From Brevipalpus yothersi (Eukaryota; Arthropoda; Arachnida; Trombidiformes; Tenuipalpidae): a DNA stretch of 64,000 bases. Position 1 is the stretch's first letter, and each line of letters opens with the position of its first letter. The stretch is from contig QZCP01000412.1 in the NCBI GenBank assembly GCA_003956705.1, forward strand, positions 7,563 to 71,562, in the 5' to 3' direction. The translations under genes were made by a program, and so were the position numbers. The notes under the pieces are model-generated. The model saw only the letters and a list, made by a program, of their open reading frames with translations, did no database searches and was not told where the DNA came from. This document shows, in pieces, positions 10,678-25,600 of the stretch.

Positions 10678-11285
10678 ATCAATCCGTTGGCACCTCAATC
10701 AGGAGTGCCAAGGAGAGGCGACATTGGTGGTCAAAAAAGAGAGAGAGGTGGCAAGTCAATGCTCCAGGGGTGAGGCTACTTTTTTTCGCGCCATGTGTGA
10801 CCTGCTCCTTAAATGTTTATACACTTGTATCATGTTGAAATGGGCATAATAATTTGGTCTCTCTCATAAGTGTGTGACATTTCCTTTCTGGCCCTCTTTT
10901 TCCTCCTCCAAGTGATAGTAGTAGTGATAGTTGTGTTAGTAGTTGTAGTATCATTTTCAACGCAAGCAAAGGGCAAAACTCGATGAAAAATTAGCCTCAA
11001 TGACGGAGGATGGATCGGCCTCATGATTACTGAGTATCCTCATCAGTTAGTTAGTTAGATAGTTGGTTAGTTAGTCACTTTTCGTTCGAGTGCCACTCGT
11101 TTTCCAACAACTTGATCCAAATTTTTCTTCACCATTCCTACTTATACACATATCGTTTAGTGTATGTGTGATTACGGAAAGATTCTGATTACGATGATTC
11201 GAATTTCGGCGCGAAAATTATCGTGCCATGAGTTTCATGATTCAATGTGAGTGTATGTGTGTATAAGTTGAAATGTGTGGGCAGA

Positions 11286-11359
<74 letters not shown>

Positions 11360-11853
11360 AATTAGCAACACACTCTTGTATTTACAAGTATGCATAACTA
11401 TAATTCAGTATTTCACTTTCTATCTCTTTATCTCCATCTTCACATTCACATACACTTCAATCTACACTTCAAATTATGTGGTTTTAACAGACTTGATCAC
11501 AACTTTATTGACAATTTCATTTTCAAAATTGATCAAAAACTAATTCGAAATCCAGTTCTAAGGCCTCCTCTAGCCTCCTTAAAAAGCCAACTACTACTAT
11601 CAGCATTTTCCGAAACATTCCAAGTCACTCTAGTCAAATGATAATGTTGACTTGAGATTCGTGTACATATATATGTAGTCGCCCTCGTAATGTTGCCAGC
11701 TTTGGGCTTTTGTGTTGGCTATGCGTTTGGCAGCCTACTCTGGCCGCCGACGTTGGTAACAGCATACACATATACAGCCAAGAAGGATGAAGGATGGCCA
11801 CAATCAAACCACTCATGCTCATAGTTAAATGAGGAGAGAAAAAATTTTTTTTC

Positions 11854-11901
<48 letters not shown>

Positions 11902-13675
11902 TTAATCTTTGCTCATTTTTGATTGAAAATTATTATTCACCAACATCACCATCGTCACTGTGTGTGTATTCGGTTGGAGAGAGTAATAGAAAGAAGAATG
12001 AAATGAAAAGTGTTTTTATGCGTATGTTACATTGTAATTGATATTATATCTTGTGTGAAACTTTTTGGAAGATATTTTCCATTCTTTCCCTCACCATTTT
12101 GAAAATTCTCATAATCATCTGTGAATTTTGTGTGTGTGTGTGTGTGTCTGTATCTCTCACATACACTATTATTCTCCGTTCAGGTATACTGTCAAAGTCA
12201 CGTACCCAAAACTGGTCCTGGAAAATTGGATGGACTATCGGTTGGCATCAAGCAAGCGTTAAGTATACCCAAGCCCAATCATTTGGTTAACGATCAAATT
12301 CGTGGCTCAGGCAAGGGTACATTTGATGTTGAAGCATTGGGCATAAAGACAGCATTATCAACACCTAAACCATACGAATCGGAACATCATCGTAATCGTG
12401 AAAATATGGCAGGCCGTTTTGATGCCTCAGCGCTCCACATACAACATGGTATAAATGCAACCAAATTACAACGTAATTACAAGTCTTCACCGGATGAAAC
12501 CAAAATCGAGGAGTTTCTGGTGAGTTTCTCTCTCTCTCTTTTTCCCTCTTTTTCTCTTTATATTTTTTTCTAGTTCACTTATTCTGTACTTATCTATCTC
12601 TTTGTCCCTGAACTTTCTCTCCCTCTCTTCCAATGATGATTATTCCTTCTTTCACACTTTTTTCTCTATCTTCCATTTAAATTCACCTTGAGACTCTAAC
12701 CAACTTGCATTTGACTGATCATCTCATTTCTTCTCTCTTACTCTTGATTTGTGTGAGAATCTTCTCTCTCTCTCTCTCTCTTAAACTTTTAACGATTGGC
12801 TTTTTTGATTACCTATCCACAAAAATGGGATAGAATAAGACCAACCGAAACCTTCAAGAACACACCTTGGAACACTCGTTAATCGATCGACATAATTCGA
12901 TCATCTTTTATTTTATTCCCTCTCTGTTGAACCTCAATCTTTTTTTTCTCTCTTTTTCTATGTGATTATCATCAATTCTCTATTGATGCCCATCCATTGA
13001 TAAGCATTTCCCATCATTCTTCTTTCGACCATATATAGGTGGATAGAGTAAAAGCCATACAAGGTTTCATGTCTAAACATGGCTTCATGAGGTCGCGTGA
13101 CTGTATTGAAGCCATTCCAATACCTGTTAAGCTCATCAAATTCCAGAAAGATGAATATTTTCGAAATATTTTACTTCTTCTTTTTTCCCATTGTTGATAT
13201 AGAATAGGGAAAAATGTTTGATGAGGCAGTGAATTTTTTTATCTACTCTCTTTAACTAACTCTCTCTTTCTTAATTTCTCTCTTAATTGACTAGAATAAA
13301 ATGAATTGAAGATTCCCTAACTTTTCTGAATGATTATTGCGTTGACTAATTCACTCCTTACTCAAGGTAGGGAAGAAAATTTTCCCGCTAATATTTCTCT
13401 CCCAGTTTGTGGCTCATTTCATCACCGTTATAATTATGATATATCAATACTATTTGCACTAAAAAATTGGATCACTAGAGTTAGTCTTGTTTTTTTCGCT
13501 TGTCTCTTCCTTCCATGCTTCTCTTCATGTTACCTGTAAATGATCCATCCATATTGCTTTATCTTCACTCATGCAATGCCTGTCTGCTACTAACTCCTCT
13601 TATTCTCATAAATACCGTTAGTCAATATTTTGTGAAACAAGCAAGGTCGGTTCGATGGTTAAACCAATTTTTTTC

Positions 13676-13746
<71 letters not shown>

Positions 13747-13778
13747 CATTCGGCATGCCATCAAAAAATCAACTGATC

Positions 13779-13825
<47 letters not shown>

Positions 13826-14140
13826 AAAGGAATGTACATGTATATGACAGTACAACAGTGCATTATTATCACCATCATGATGAAAAATAATTTGGTAAAA
13901 AATTATGCTCATATTCGATTCGCTCGGTTAGATACACTCCTCAATAGATGCACGTAACATGATTATTTCCGGTTTTACAATTGTGTTCATACGTTCTCAA
14001 CTTTCAAGGAGCATGCAGAAAAATAAGAAGAAGAAGAAAATAAGAAGAAGATGCTCACGCTGATGATAACTTTGACTCTGTCTTGATCTCTCTCTTCTCC
14101 ATCATCTTTCTTTCTTAATTCCCACATCTACACTTCTCTT

Positions 14141-14186
<46 letters not shown>

Positions 14187-14853
14187 ATCAGCACCTTAGC
14201 CTCCTCTACTCTGGTGGATCAAAGTTTACGGAAATTGAAGAGGAAGAAACAAGATGAAGAGTGGAAAGAGAGAGAGAAAAAAATATATCGGTTAGCATTT
14301 CTCGGTAACTTCAATCATAAAAAGCTCATGATCTTGTTGTTCTCCATCATATTCAAGTTCTTCCAATTCTCATTATTATTATTTCTTTTACCTTCCAACC
14401 TTGTTTTACACTTTGAGGTTAGTTGCGAACAAGCTTCTTGTGGCTATTTTTGCGGAAGATCAGCCCCTCAATCTACATATGTGATGATCATAGTCATGGA
14501 GAAAATTCTGAGAAAAACTTCATGTGCTCCAGGAAGGATTTCATATTGATCGGAAACTCAATTTGAAAGACCTCTCCTCGAATGTAACGTATTTTCCTTC
14601 TGTATCTTGTTTTGCCCTCACTTTACCTTCCGCAGAGTATCTTCTTCTTACTTTTCTCAAGAATCTGATTTTCGGGGTCCCATTCAACAGGAATTGTAAT
14701 CAATCTTGTCGTAACGACATTCTATGAAAGCTCACTATGTCGTCCTATTCAAATGTCTCTCTTCAATAAAAAATTTCTTCGGAATGATACCTGCAGCGAA
14801 ACAAACCAGGTTTATCGATGGCTTTCATTTGAATTCTTCTTATCCTATTGGTA

Positions 14854-14907
<54 letters not shown>

Positions 14908-15944
14908 GCCATCATACTAAATGCATAGATTTTGAAGGAGCAGAAAAAAATCTCATTCATCTGCTGAGAATTTCAGATATTTTCTTTTTGCATGCAATCG
15001 GACAGGTTCCCACTGATTTTTTCTCTCTCTTTCTCGACTTAATTTTTGACTGAGGAGTGCTTCTTGAAAGTGAGGCCTTACGGTTTCAATCTGGGCAAGT
15101 CATCTTTATCATTCCAATTCTTGTTACACTTATTCACTCTCTCTCTCTCTCTCTTTTACATCTATTCACTCTCACTACCTTCTCTTGATTACGATTTCAT
15201 TTCTTGCCATCCGCTTACATGCAATACTACGATCTACTGACAGCTTTGCCAATGGCTCCAGGACAAATGTTACTTACCTAAAAAATTTGAGAGAATTATT
15301 TCTCTCAATCTGATTTAATTTGAGTAGCCAAGCCTGTGTGATCACAAGTGGTTTCATGTTCATTATATACTATACAACATGTATATATTCCAACCCTGAA
15401 ACGTAGGGAATTCACTTCTCTTTTCTATGCTTATCTATCTTTCTCTCTCTCTCTCTCTATCTATTCTCTCTCATCTCTTTCACCTGGCCTCCGAAATGCC
15501 TTGAAGATCTGATTTGATAAACAGTTCACAAAATTTGGCTCACGGCGTATATATTCACTGTTTGATTGTGTATAGTCTAATTGATATTTGCTCAAGCACA
15601 ATGAATGTGATCCCATTGTTTTAGTCAAAGTGAAAATGTGTGTTCCACACACCGCGTTACTATAATAAAAAAGCGTGCAAAAGAGAGAGAGAGGGATCTT
15701 TCTGGAAACAAAAGTTTTTCACTCTTTTTTATACCTTCTGGTAAACCTTTGATTGAATCAAAAAATCGTAAAAATCTGACGAAACTATCCTGCTTCTGCA
15801 TTTTGTTGTTTTTTTGCAATCTCCTTTTGGAATTGTGTACATGATGTAATAGAAAGATAGAGATGGAGAACAGAGAATAAGTTGCAATTTACACCAGTGG
15901 AAGAAGGTGTTGCCGTTTCCGATGTCATTGAAGCAGATACTTTT

Positions 15945-15981
<37 letters not shown>

Positions 15982-17875
15982 AAAATTGGTGATGATAAGA
16001 TGAGAGAAAATAAATACTTTTCAGTGAAACACTAGAGAAGTGTGAGCAAGTGTGAGTAAAAGAGAGAATAGATTTTTGGTGTAATAAGTTATCCTCTTCC
16101 TTTCCATCTTACCTGGTTGAATAACAATTTCATGGTTGATCACGAGAATACTGATGAAAAATTTTCACTGACACTTACTACTATAATGGGGGGAAAATAA
16201 GAAAAAGAACACAAAAGGAACTGATAGATAGATAGAGTTTTTCATCTATCTCTCTTGTCGAAACAAGAGACTGATGATGTATAATATTAGCTACTGGTTG
16301 TCTCTCTCTCCCCACTTTCTATCTGTATATTTTTCTATTCGTTTCAATAGGATGCTCTGGTGATCAACGTAATGATTTCTACAAGGGTTGAAGGGCTCTT
16401 AAAACTCTGGGCTAACTCTCTTATGCTATCTAACCATACACATCTATCTATCCATCTATTCATCTTGTGAAAACGAAACTACTCATGCCATTGTGGACCT
16501 ACTGTATTGATGAGTAGAGGATGTTCATACTACTGATTTTGTTCAATGATATTAGACATGTTTTGTGTTGGAGCGTGATTAAAGTTTTGTGAAAGTTTTG
16601 ACTCAATCATCATCTTCTTCTTCTCCTTAACATTGAGACTTGGAAAAAAGAGTGTTGATATCGTATTGTATAGAAAGTGAGAAAGTTGAGTAGAAAAAAA
16701 AAAGTTTTTCTTGTTCACTAGATCAACTGATTGGCTAACATCACACACACACTATCAGTGATCTCTCTTACCGATTGAAAGGGCATCTGAAAAAGGTCAG
16801 CCTTCACATCACGTTCCCAATTCTCTCAATCCAAGATCAGTTTCGGCCACTTTTTCACCAATTTCATTTCACGCCTCCTCTATTTTTTTTACTTCTATCT
16901 CTCTTTCTTTCTCTTTTTCACTATCATCATCTTGGACCATTTATTCTTACTTTTATCTTCTTCTATTTCCTTTTTGACTCTCTCCATCATCATCTTCCGC
17001 TCTCTCCATCATTCAAGCCAATATGATCAAGAACTTATCTATCTTTTGCTATCAGATTTATTTGGTAGAGGGGAACACTTTTTAAATGTGTCCACTTTTT
17101 CTGGTCCACAAAAAGAGTGGAGACATTGGAAACTTTTCTCCTGATTAATGCTCTTGACAAATCGAAAAGAGATGCTGAAAGCATTCAAGTCGACAGAGAA
17201 CATTATCACATGAGAGGCTCTGAATCTATCGGGTACTTCAATCAAGGCCTCATGAATGAGTGAAGTGTGTTAAAATCGTATATTGAACTTATCGCTTCTT
17301 CGTTCGAACGAAAAGGAAGATAGAATGTTTCGCGGTTGATCTTCATCTTCATCATGTTCTTCTTCTTCTTCTTCTTCTTGTACTTTTATTGCTTGTTCAT
17401 CTCCATTTTAAGAGCCTCTTTTTAAACTTGTATGCTAAAAAGTCATCAAAAGCTATTATTTTACTTAATTTTCTGCTTCATTCAACTCATAACCAGAATG
17501 TAATCCGTGCGCAAGTTAATCAAGATTGCCTTATTATTATTATTATCACTCCGTTTTTTCATTTCCATTTTCATTTCTATTTCGAAATAGTAAAAATTTG
17601 GTGGATTATTCTAGCCCTGTTTGAATAGTATTTCCCTTACTCATTACACCCAGCATCCGTAGCATGATTTGCTCATTTTACGCCGATTTTTTTTCTGGCC
17701 ACAAACAGTGACCATGATGGCGATGATGAGAAGTCATCATTGAATCATAACAAGGCTTGTTAAGAAGATGTGAGATGAAATCTTCTTTACTCCTTTCGCA
17801 TTGTGTATGAGTACACGTGAAGAAGAAGAAGAAGAAATTGAAGATGAGAGCATGAGCGCGAGATGAAAGATGAGC

Positions 17876-17958
<83 letters not shown>

Positions 17959-18366
17959 GAATGATGAGAATAAAAGACTCTTAAAGAGGTAACAGTTGAA
18001 ATAGGGTTGAGAGTGGAGAAGAAGGAAATAAAAAAGATGGGCTGGATAAGATGTGCCGAAGAGAGAGAAAGAGAAATAATACAAGTCAGCGGAAGGAAAA
18101 TGAACGGATAAAACTTGTGACCTTTTGATTCCCGAAAAAGTTTCGAATTTAAGCCTTCGTACGTGTGTGTATGGGTCAGAGGGTAGATGGAATGTAGTTG
18201 AATGAAAAGTATTACTACATAATTGTAAATAGCATCTCAAAAACTGATATGTGTGATGATACTGTTTGACCTTAGCTTGCTTAACTGAGAAAAGAATGAC
18301 CACCAATCAACTTGCTCGTTAGAACTCATGTACACATTTGACTCGTTTTTCTTGCATCGAAACTTT

Positions 18367-18397
<31 letters not shown>

Positions 18398-19656
18398 TTC
18401 TCTCTCTTTGAACTTCACTTCACTTCTCATATCATTTATTTGAAACATTCTTACTGTCAATTTAGACAGCAACGGTGTTTGAAATCAAGATAACGGTGTT
18501 TAATTATAAAATCTAATAGCTAGTGGATCGCATCAGTTTGACATGAAATCATTGATGTTGGACATTGCTCACATCGATCTCGCCGACAGTAACAAATCAT
18601 CTTAAATGTCAAATAATGTTTCTTCTCCACTCACTCAGGCTTCCAGATTATCTCTTATTTCATGTAGCTAACACGCAACAATTATAATCAACTCAATGAG
18701 AGAGAAGAGCAAAGATTTTATCACTCGATTTAGAATTTAAACCAACTTATTGGAGCATGTTTCCTCCTCCTTCTTCATGAAAGGCCCGCCGGCATTTGAT
18801 TCACTCTAAAACTTTTTCATCTTCTTCTTGTTCAAATCTTTTTTGGCAGCGAATTGAGCATGAAAATGGCGCCAAAAGTGAATCTTCTTCATTTGATACC
18901 GATTACAAAACTTGAAAAGCTTCACTCTAATTCTCAGCAAATCAGGGCTGTTGGTCACTTTACTATCCACTATTTTCAGCTAAAAAAAGAGAGCAAATGA
19001 GAGCCTCATGTCAAACTGTTGTACTGGACATTGTCCGCAAGCATTATTCTTTTCCTGGATCTTTCCTGTAATTTGAGTTCCTAAGTTAAGATACTATCTT
19101 TCATCACCCAAGTAAATTTACGCACACACAGAACTTTACATTCATAGACTTTTGGATTATTTACACCCAGAATTGTTTTGAAGGTCTTGTAATCTTTTTC
19201 ATTGCTTTAGAACATTTTAAAGTCAACTCCCATCCATGAGAGAGATCCATTTACAAATCATTTGTAGTGTATTCAAATTTGTCTTCTCTCTCTCTCTTCC
19301 GGCGGAAGAGAAGGAGAGGCAATCAAGAAATTGAAACGCTAACGGCTGGGCGTACACGAGTGATGACCATTCATCAGTCAAACAAAACGGAACATCTTTT
19401 CATCCAAAATATTCATCTTTGTGTGTAGGCGAATATCGCGTAGATGAGCGAAAGAATGTTTTCATCAAGGCCTGATTTGAATGCGTAAGAGTGGTGATGT
19501 AGAGCCTGGATGCAAATGACGATCAACAGGTAGATACACATGAGTTGATGAATCTAAGTCGGGAGTAAAAAAATATGACTGTATGTTGAGTATGTGTGTG
19601 TGTGAGAAGATGTTGATATAGATTTTGATGTTGATGTAGATGTAAAGATGGTCCTT

Positions 19657-19693
<37 letters not shown>

Positions 19694-22600
19694 GACTTGC
19701 CTCTCATCATCGCATCTTTTTTTTCTCTTTTCTTTGAGATACCTGATCGCTCAAGGCGATGAGAAAAGAGAGAAGAGAAAGATAAAGTAAAGAGACAAAT
19801 TTTCGAGCAATAATCACTACTAAGTTTATCCATTTCTCTCTCCATCAAATTATAAATCAATTGGCCATGTTCGAAGCTGATTTTTCTATTCGTGTAAACA
19901 TATTTCGCATTCCTTTCTCTTTTTTTTCTCTCACACACACCAATTTGATTCACTTTTTATGCAAATATTTTCTCAGCCTCTCGACTATTCTCTCTCCTCC
20001 TCTCGATCCTGATTAGCATTATTACCTAATGAAGATATATATATATCTTTAGTCCAATAATGATTCTTACCTTCATCATTCTCGTATCGGATTTCTTTTC
20101 TCTCTTTCGCAAGATATCTCTAATGTGTGTTCGATCATACTGATGCCCACAATCATTATTTGATGGTAGAAAAAAAATTCAAGTGTATCAGAATATTGAC
20201 TTGTAGAAGAAAGGAAGATGGTCAAATGATGGCCAAAAGAAGAATGAAGAGACAGAATAAGATAAAAATGAGCACGTGTTATGAGCCTTTTTTCGATTTC
20301 TTTCTCCTCTTTCTCTCCATCTTATTATGATACATAATAAATAGATTGAGCTTGACTAATATATTTTCATGCATATATACTTAAATAATGTATTTTTTCT
20401 TTCTGTCTGCATCTGATCTCATGATGTTAAATATACTGAGAAAAGGGAGAAAAGAAAAATCGAAATGATCATCTGATCATTATTTTACCGGATGATTCGA
20501 TGGTTGATATTTAGTATTGATACAGACTGCGAATTGAGAGGAGAAAAATGCTGGCTAAACACTCTCTCACGATAGGGTCTACCTATTGACCGAGATTTTA
20601 TTAATATTCATCAGACTATATATTGAGTTTAATGGACTTTTCTTTCTAACAGAAACAAAACATTATGACGATTTAAGAATATAGAATATCTCTCTCTTCC
20701 TCTCTTCTTTTAAATCTGTCATATCTTGCCTTTTAAGACATTATCATTTTTTTGACTGATGAACTTATGCACCATAAACACCTCAATACAGTATATAACG
20801 TTGTATGTGTGTGAATATCAGCGCGTTTCTGTTGTCAAGTGTCATTAAAATTTCTTAAAATCTCTATCATCATCAGGTCATCACTATCTACTAAATTGTT
20901 ATAATCATCGCCAGTTTCATTGTTTACAATCATGTGTGTAGTTGTATGTGTTCATTCACTTGCTCAATGATCTTTCGTTGCTCATCTCTCCATTCCATAT
21001 CCTACCTTTCTCTTACTCGCTGTCATTCTGAGGATGTATACACTCTTTTTTTTTCGAATGTCCATCCATTCGATAACAGAATGACAGTATGGAGAGGAGC
21101 TAGGATGCAACACACAATCAAGGAGAAAGAAAGTACCGTTGATTGCTTCTGATTTTGAAATATTCTCAAAAATTAATCTTCAATCATTTGCAGTATGGCG
21201 TTCTGTAACTTTGAAAAACAGTTCAACCACCAATCGTGGTGTTGTATTCATTTGAAAGAATAATAGTAATACAAGAATAAAGGCAAAGAATAATCGAATA
21301 ATCCGCTCGTAGACATGTGTGTGTTGTTATCACTATTCCAGCTGATCGATGTTTTATGACAAGTCAAATTCGTACTTTACGCTACCTGTGATTGCGTGTA
21401 TGCTGATGTATTAGTAGAATTTGAATCATTCTCATCATCGATGAATGGACCTAAGTTTCTCCATCACCATTCATTTTAGTAACTGTGATGTGTATGTGTA
21501 TTCATTGATGCCTCCTCTTACATTCCTACCGTTTCGTGGTTCATCTCTCTATCAACTTTATCCTCATCTTTCTTTATCCCCTCCACCTTATATTTCTTAC
21601 TACTACTTTTCTCGCATCACTAACTATTCGTCGCTTCTTTTTTATCTTTCTTTCTTTCTCTCTCTCTCTCTTCACCCTGCCTCTTTATTCGATTAAACAA
21701 GTGAGATCTCATGATGTCTCCCATTATTACCGTTATGTTATGTTATATCGTACTCGTACAATGTTTCTTCGAGACTTCTATTCTCATTCTTCATGATCAC
21801 GGTGTTCGAATTTAACTCTCTCTCTCTCTTCTTCTTCTTTCCTTTTTTGCTTTCGTCGTGTTCAATCAAATCGTTTGGCATCATCATCACAATGCTAAAC
21901 GCTCAGTCTCCACCGTGGTACTACTGTACTATCACTACTGTGGAGTCGATGAAGATGAAAAAGATGCAGAAGAAGGAGAAGGAGGAATCAGTGAACAGCA
22001 AGAATAAGAAGAAGGGATGAGAGAGAGAAAGAGAGAAAGAGTTGATGGAGAAGAAGAAGAAAAAAAGAGATGCGGACGAAAAGTGTTCTCTAAACGAAGA
22101 TCACTCCAATCGTGCGGCACTAAGGATGCGTATCAATGTAGCTTGATAGATTACAATGATGTATTCATTTGATTCATTATGCATTCAGCAAGTTAAATTG
22201 AAACAATTGAACATTTTTCTGATGTTCACCATTAACCACCTAATACTTGAACAAAAAAATACTAACCACTTTTATGAACCCATCTATTCAATACATAAAA
22301 AAGTATAATGTGTATCGTCATAATCGTCATGACTTATAGCATGTGGCCGAAAAGATGCCAATTTTCCTAAAATAATATCATTCATAAAGTGTGCCACACT
22401 GATAGCTATGTGTGCACCCAAAAAGTTGTATTTTGGCGAAAAAAATGGGCAAAAAAAAAATGAAATAAGCGAACAAAATTTCGTGTATACATACGCACAC
22501 ACACACACATACATAACAAGAGATATTTGTATTTGATGCTTACTTTGGCGTACCATGATAGATATGATTCCATGATCATTTCCATGATTATATACATAAC

Positions 22601-25600
22601 TTCAGTAGTTATACAAGGCCTCTTTCTCTCCCTCTACATCCTCTCACCTTTTGCTTACTCTTTTTTCGCCCAAAATTTTAGACCTCTCTCTCTCTTATTC
22701 TTTATTCGCTTCTTGTTCTCTTTTTCCTTTTTTTTCTCCTCTCTCATCTATCTTTTATCCATCCCTTTTTTGGCCTCTTTTTTTCCTAACTTTTCTCATA
22801 GTTATATAGTCACCCAAATGATTATTAATCAGGCTTCTTTTTCTTATTATTATTCTCAACTTATCCGCATCACCTTCTCATTTTTTTCTCCTCTCTCTCT
22901 CTTTCCATCCTTCATCTCTTTTCACTGAATGAATTGTCCATCTCAAAAAGCTAATCCAAGCTATTTTGTCCACCAACATCCGCAGCACAATTCTCATCGC
23001 ACGATGTTAGTAGGATGCTGATTATGCTTACGCTTTGTGTCATGCATTCATGAGCATGTTCAGCACATAATAATAGTTTTAGAAAAAATTCAGGTTTAGA
23101 TGCTTGATTCGGACTTCCAGTTGAAAGTCATGAGAAACAGAGTTCATTCATTCAAACTCAGCCTTTTCCGATTCACTCTCTCCTCATGTAGCAAGAAAAG
23201 TTCAGAATAAAGATGCTTAACATTGGAGTTTCATCCACTTCTGAATCACGATTTGACCATAAAACTGGTCACTTTTTGTCATCTTCTCAATACTTCCATT
23301 ATTTTCTCACAATAATTTGGATCGTTTTTTTGCCCTTGAAATGGTCGATTCGCAGAATAAAAAGAAAGCATTCTCTCTGGCTATTTTCACAATTCTATGC
23401 ATTTTTTCCGCCTCATCTCATCTGATGCCGCTTACCTCCAAGGAATAGTTCTGTTATCAGTTGTACTGGAAGCTAAGAAGATCATCTTCTGTATTTTGTT
23501 GCAACTTTTTCTTTAAATTAATTTTTGTTTTGCCCACCATCATGAATCGATAATTTGATTGATGATCAATCTATGAATATATATTTGGGAAAGCTTCAGA
23601 TTGCATTGGAAAAGCATGCCGACAGTGGTACAAACTTTTTCCGACATGTAAAATGTAATGTTTGGAAGTGAGAGAATATTCATGATTTCCTATCGATACA
23701 TCTTCCAAATGATGAGTTCCAATCAACAGATGAGTCATTCATCTAATTTAATAGATGGACTTTTCTTCTTGAATCATGTTGAAATCTTCCCATACTTGCC
23801 ATTGACTGGAGAGATAATCAATTGCACTATTACTTTCCTCATAAGCCTCATTTATCTTCTGTCTTTATTCAATTCACTCCACTTTTTTTACCAACATGTC
23901 AGCTATTTTCTATCCTCTTATTCCCAAAAAAGATTTAATACTTTATATACTTTATATACTTGTAAATATACCGATTCGTTCTCGGCATTTTTCTTTCTAT
24001 TGCTTGTTTCTCTCAATTCATTCATTTATTCATCTACTCATCTCTAAATTAGGCCTTAAATTCTTGCGGCAAACAGCTTGATTTGGTATGCATATTATAT
24101 CTATAATTTGGAAAGCTCAATTTCTGCAAGATAGGTTCAGCATGATGATTTTTTTCTTCTCTCATAAGGTACACTGCTAATTCTCATATTTTGCTCTGAT
24201 TATCTTTTCATCATTGATCATCATGATGAAGATGATAGATATAAGTGATGCTGATGATTTTTAACTGAAAACTAATTGATTCCAAACGGAGGTTTTTTCA
24301 TTGAATAGCTTATCTTTATCATCTTACTCTTCTCTTCTTGCGTGTTTCCATTTGACTGATGATTCCAGTTTGCTGAGAATATCTTAAATTTTTGCCCAAA
24401 TTATCATATATAATAAGATTGGTCATGCTCAATCCTACAGATATTTTGTAGTATAAATTTAGATAGTAGATTATCCTAGCCGAAAGATATTCATTCATTT
24501 TCTCTTTAATCCATCCGCAGAAAGTTAAATACAAGATCATGCAATTGATCATCTTCTTTCTCTCTCTCTTTCGTGCTTATTTGAAATAATTTTTTTCAAT
24601 TCTCTACTTATTTCCATCTATCTTCTTTTCCTCTCTCTCCCTCTCTATCTTCCGGAAATTTCTCTTGTCACATATTATATCATACTTTATGAAGATTTCT
24701 CATTTATTAAATCACTTTTACCTCTCTTTCATCATTTTTAGGATGAAGAAACCCAACGTAAGCTGGAAATGCGACATCGAGCCGAAGAGGATGCTCTGTA
24801 TAGACAATTTGCCAAGAAACGGGCTGAAGAAGAGGTCACCATAAGTCAACAGATCCAAGAAGAATGGGAAAAAGAATTGGAGCGTCTCACATCTCGATTC
24901 TTGCAAGAAATGAATACCAAGAAGAGTAAAAAAATATCATCAGATGATGAAAAGGCTATGACATTGCGTTTACAAAGGGAAAAACAAGATTTAGAGAAAA
25001 ATATGACCATTAAGTTAGACCGTAAAAAGGAATCATTGACCAGAAAGCTGCTTGAGCAAGAGCGTCAAGCGACCGCTGAACTGGTAGATAAGCAGAGTAA
25101 AGAAATGATGAGTCTGATTAATGAAAAGCTAGTTGAATATCAACAAGTGAGTAACCTTTATGTGATCATATATACTATATTGATGAAACATTATTACATT
25201 AATTCATCAGATATTGAACCATAATTTCTTTTTCTCTCTCTCTTCCCCTGATAATTTTTTCTTCAATCGAATTAGAATCATGATGCTGTTGACACTCGAC
25301 TAATCAATGAAGAAAATCTTTCAATTGTATATCCAAGTCAACCTCCTCCACCAAGTCCTCCGCATATATCTAAAGCTGAAATATATGCTGATCCAAAAGT
25401 TTTCCATCATATCGATGAGGTGGCCATAAATGTAAGTTGATCGATAATTTATGCAATCAATACTTGACCACCTGATTCCTTACTCTTTTCGTCATCAAGG
25501 TTGCTCGAGAAGATCAGCACACATTCACCGATTTGGTTAGATTACTGATCAGCCCATGCAATAATGATATCGAAAAAGCACGTGCTATTTTTCGCTGGAT

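Larger units (their letters stand above)
9731..12183 (+). other. Hillarin intron 1
   Basis: This 2.45-kb intron splits the LIM domain between its fourth zinc-binding triplet and the final C-x2-H. It contains (GA)n at 10620-10675 and 11857-11899 and (CT)n at 11291-11355. No other exon was recognised. Confidence 0.8.
13126..24741 (+). other. Hillarin large intron
   Basis: This intron is about 11.6 kb (12.2 kb if the 29-codon exon is skipped), rich in CT and GA microsatellites, TCATCA runs and short pyrimidine stretches. Many frames reading Leu-Ser or Arg-Glu repeats are microsatellite artefacts. I found no further exon, nested gene or transposon. Confidence 0.7.

Noticed and set aside
10424..10838. 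Frames reading Leu-Ser or Arg-Glu repeats at this and many similar sites (13.6, 17.9, 37.1, 59.4, 61.4 kb)
   Set aside because: They are translations of (CT)n/(GA)n microsatellites, which lack stops in several frames.
22527..22928. 133-residue hydrophobic frame in the hillarin intron
   Set aside because: Phe/Ser/Leu-rich from pyrimidine-rich intron sequence; no splice support or family.
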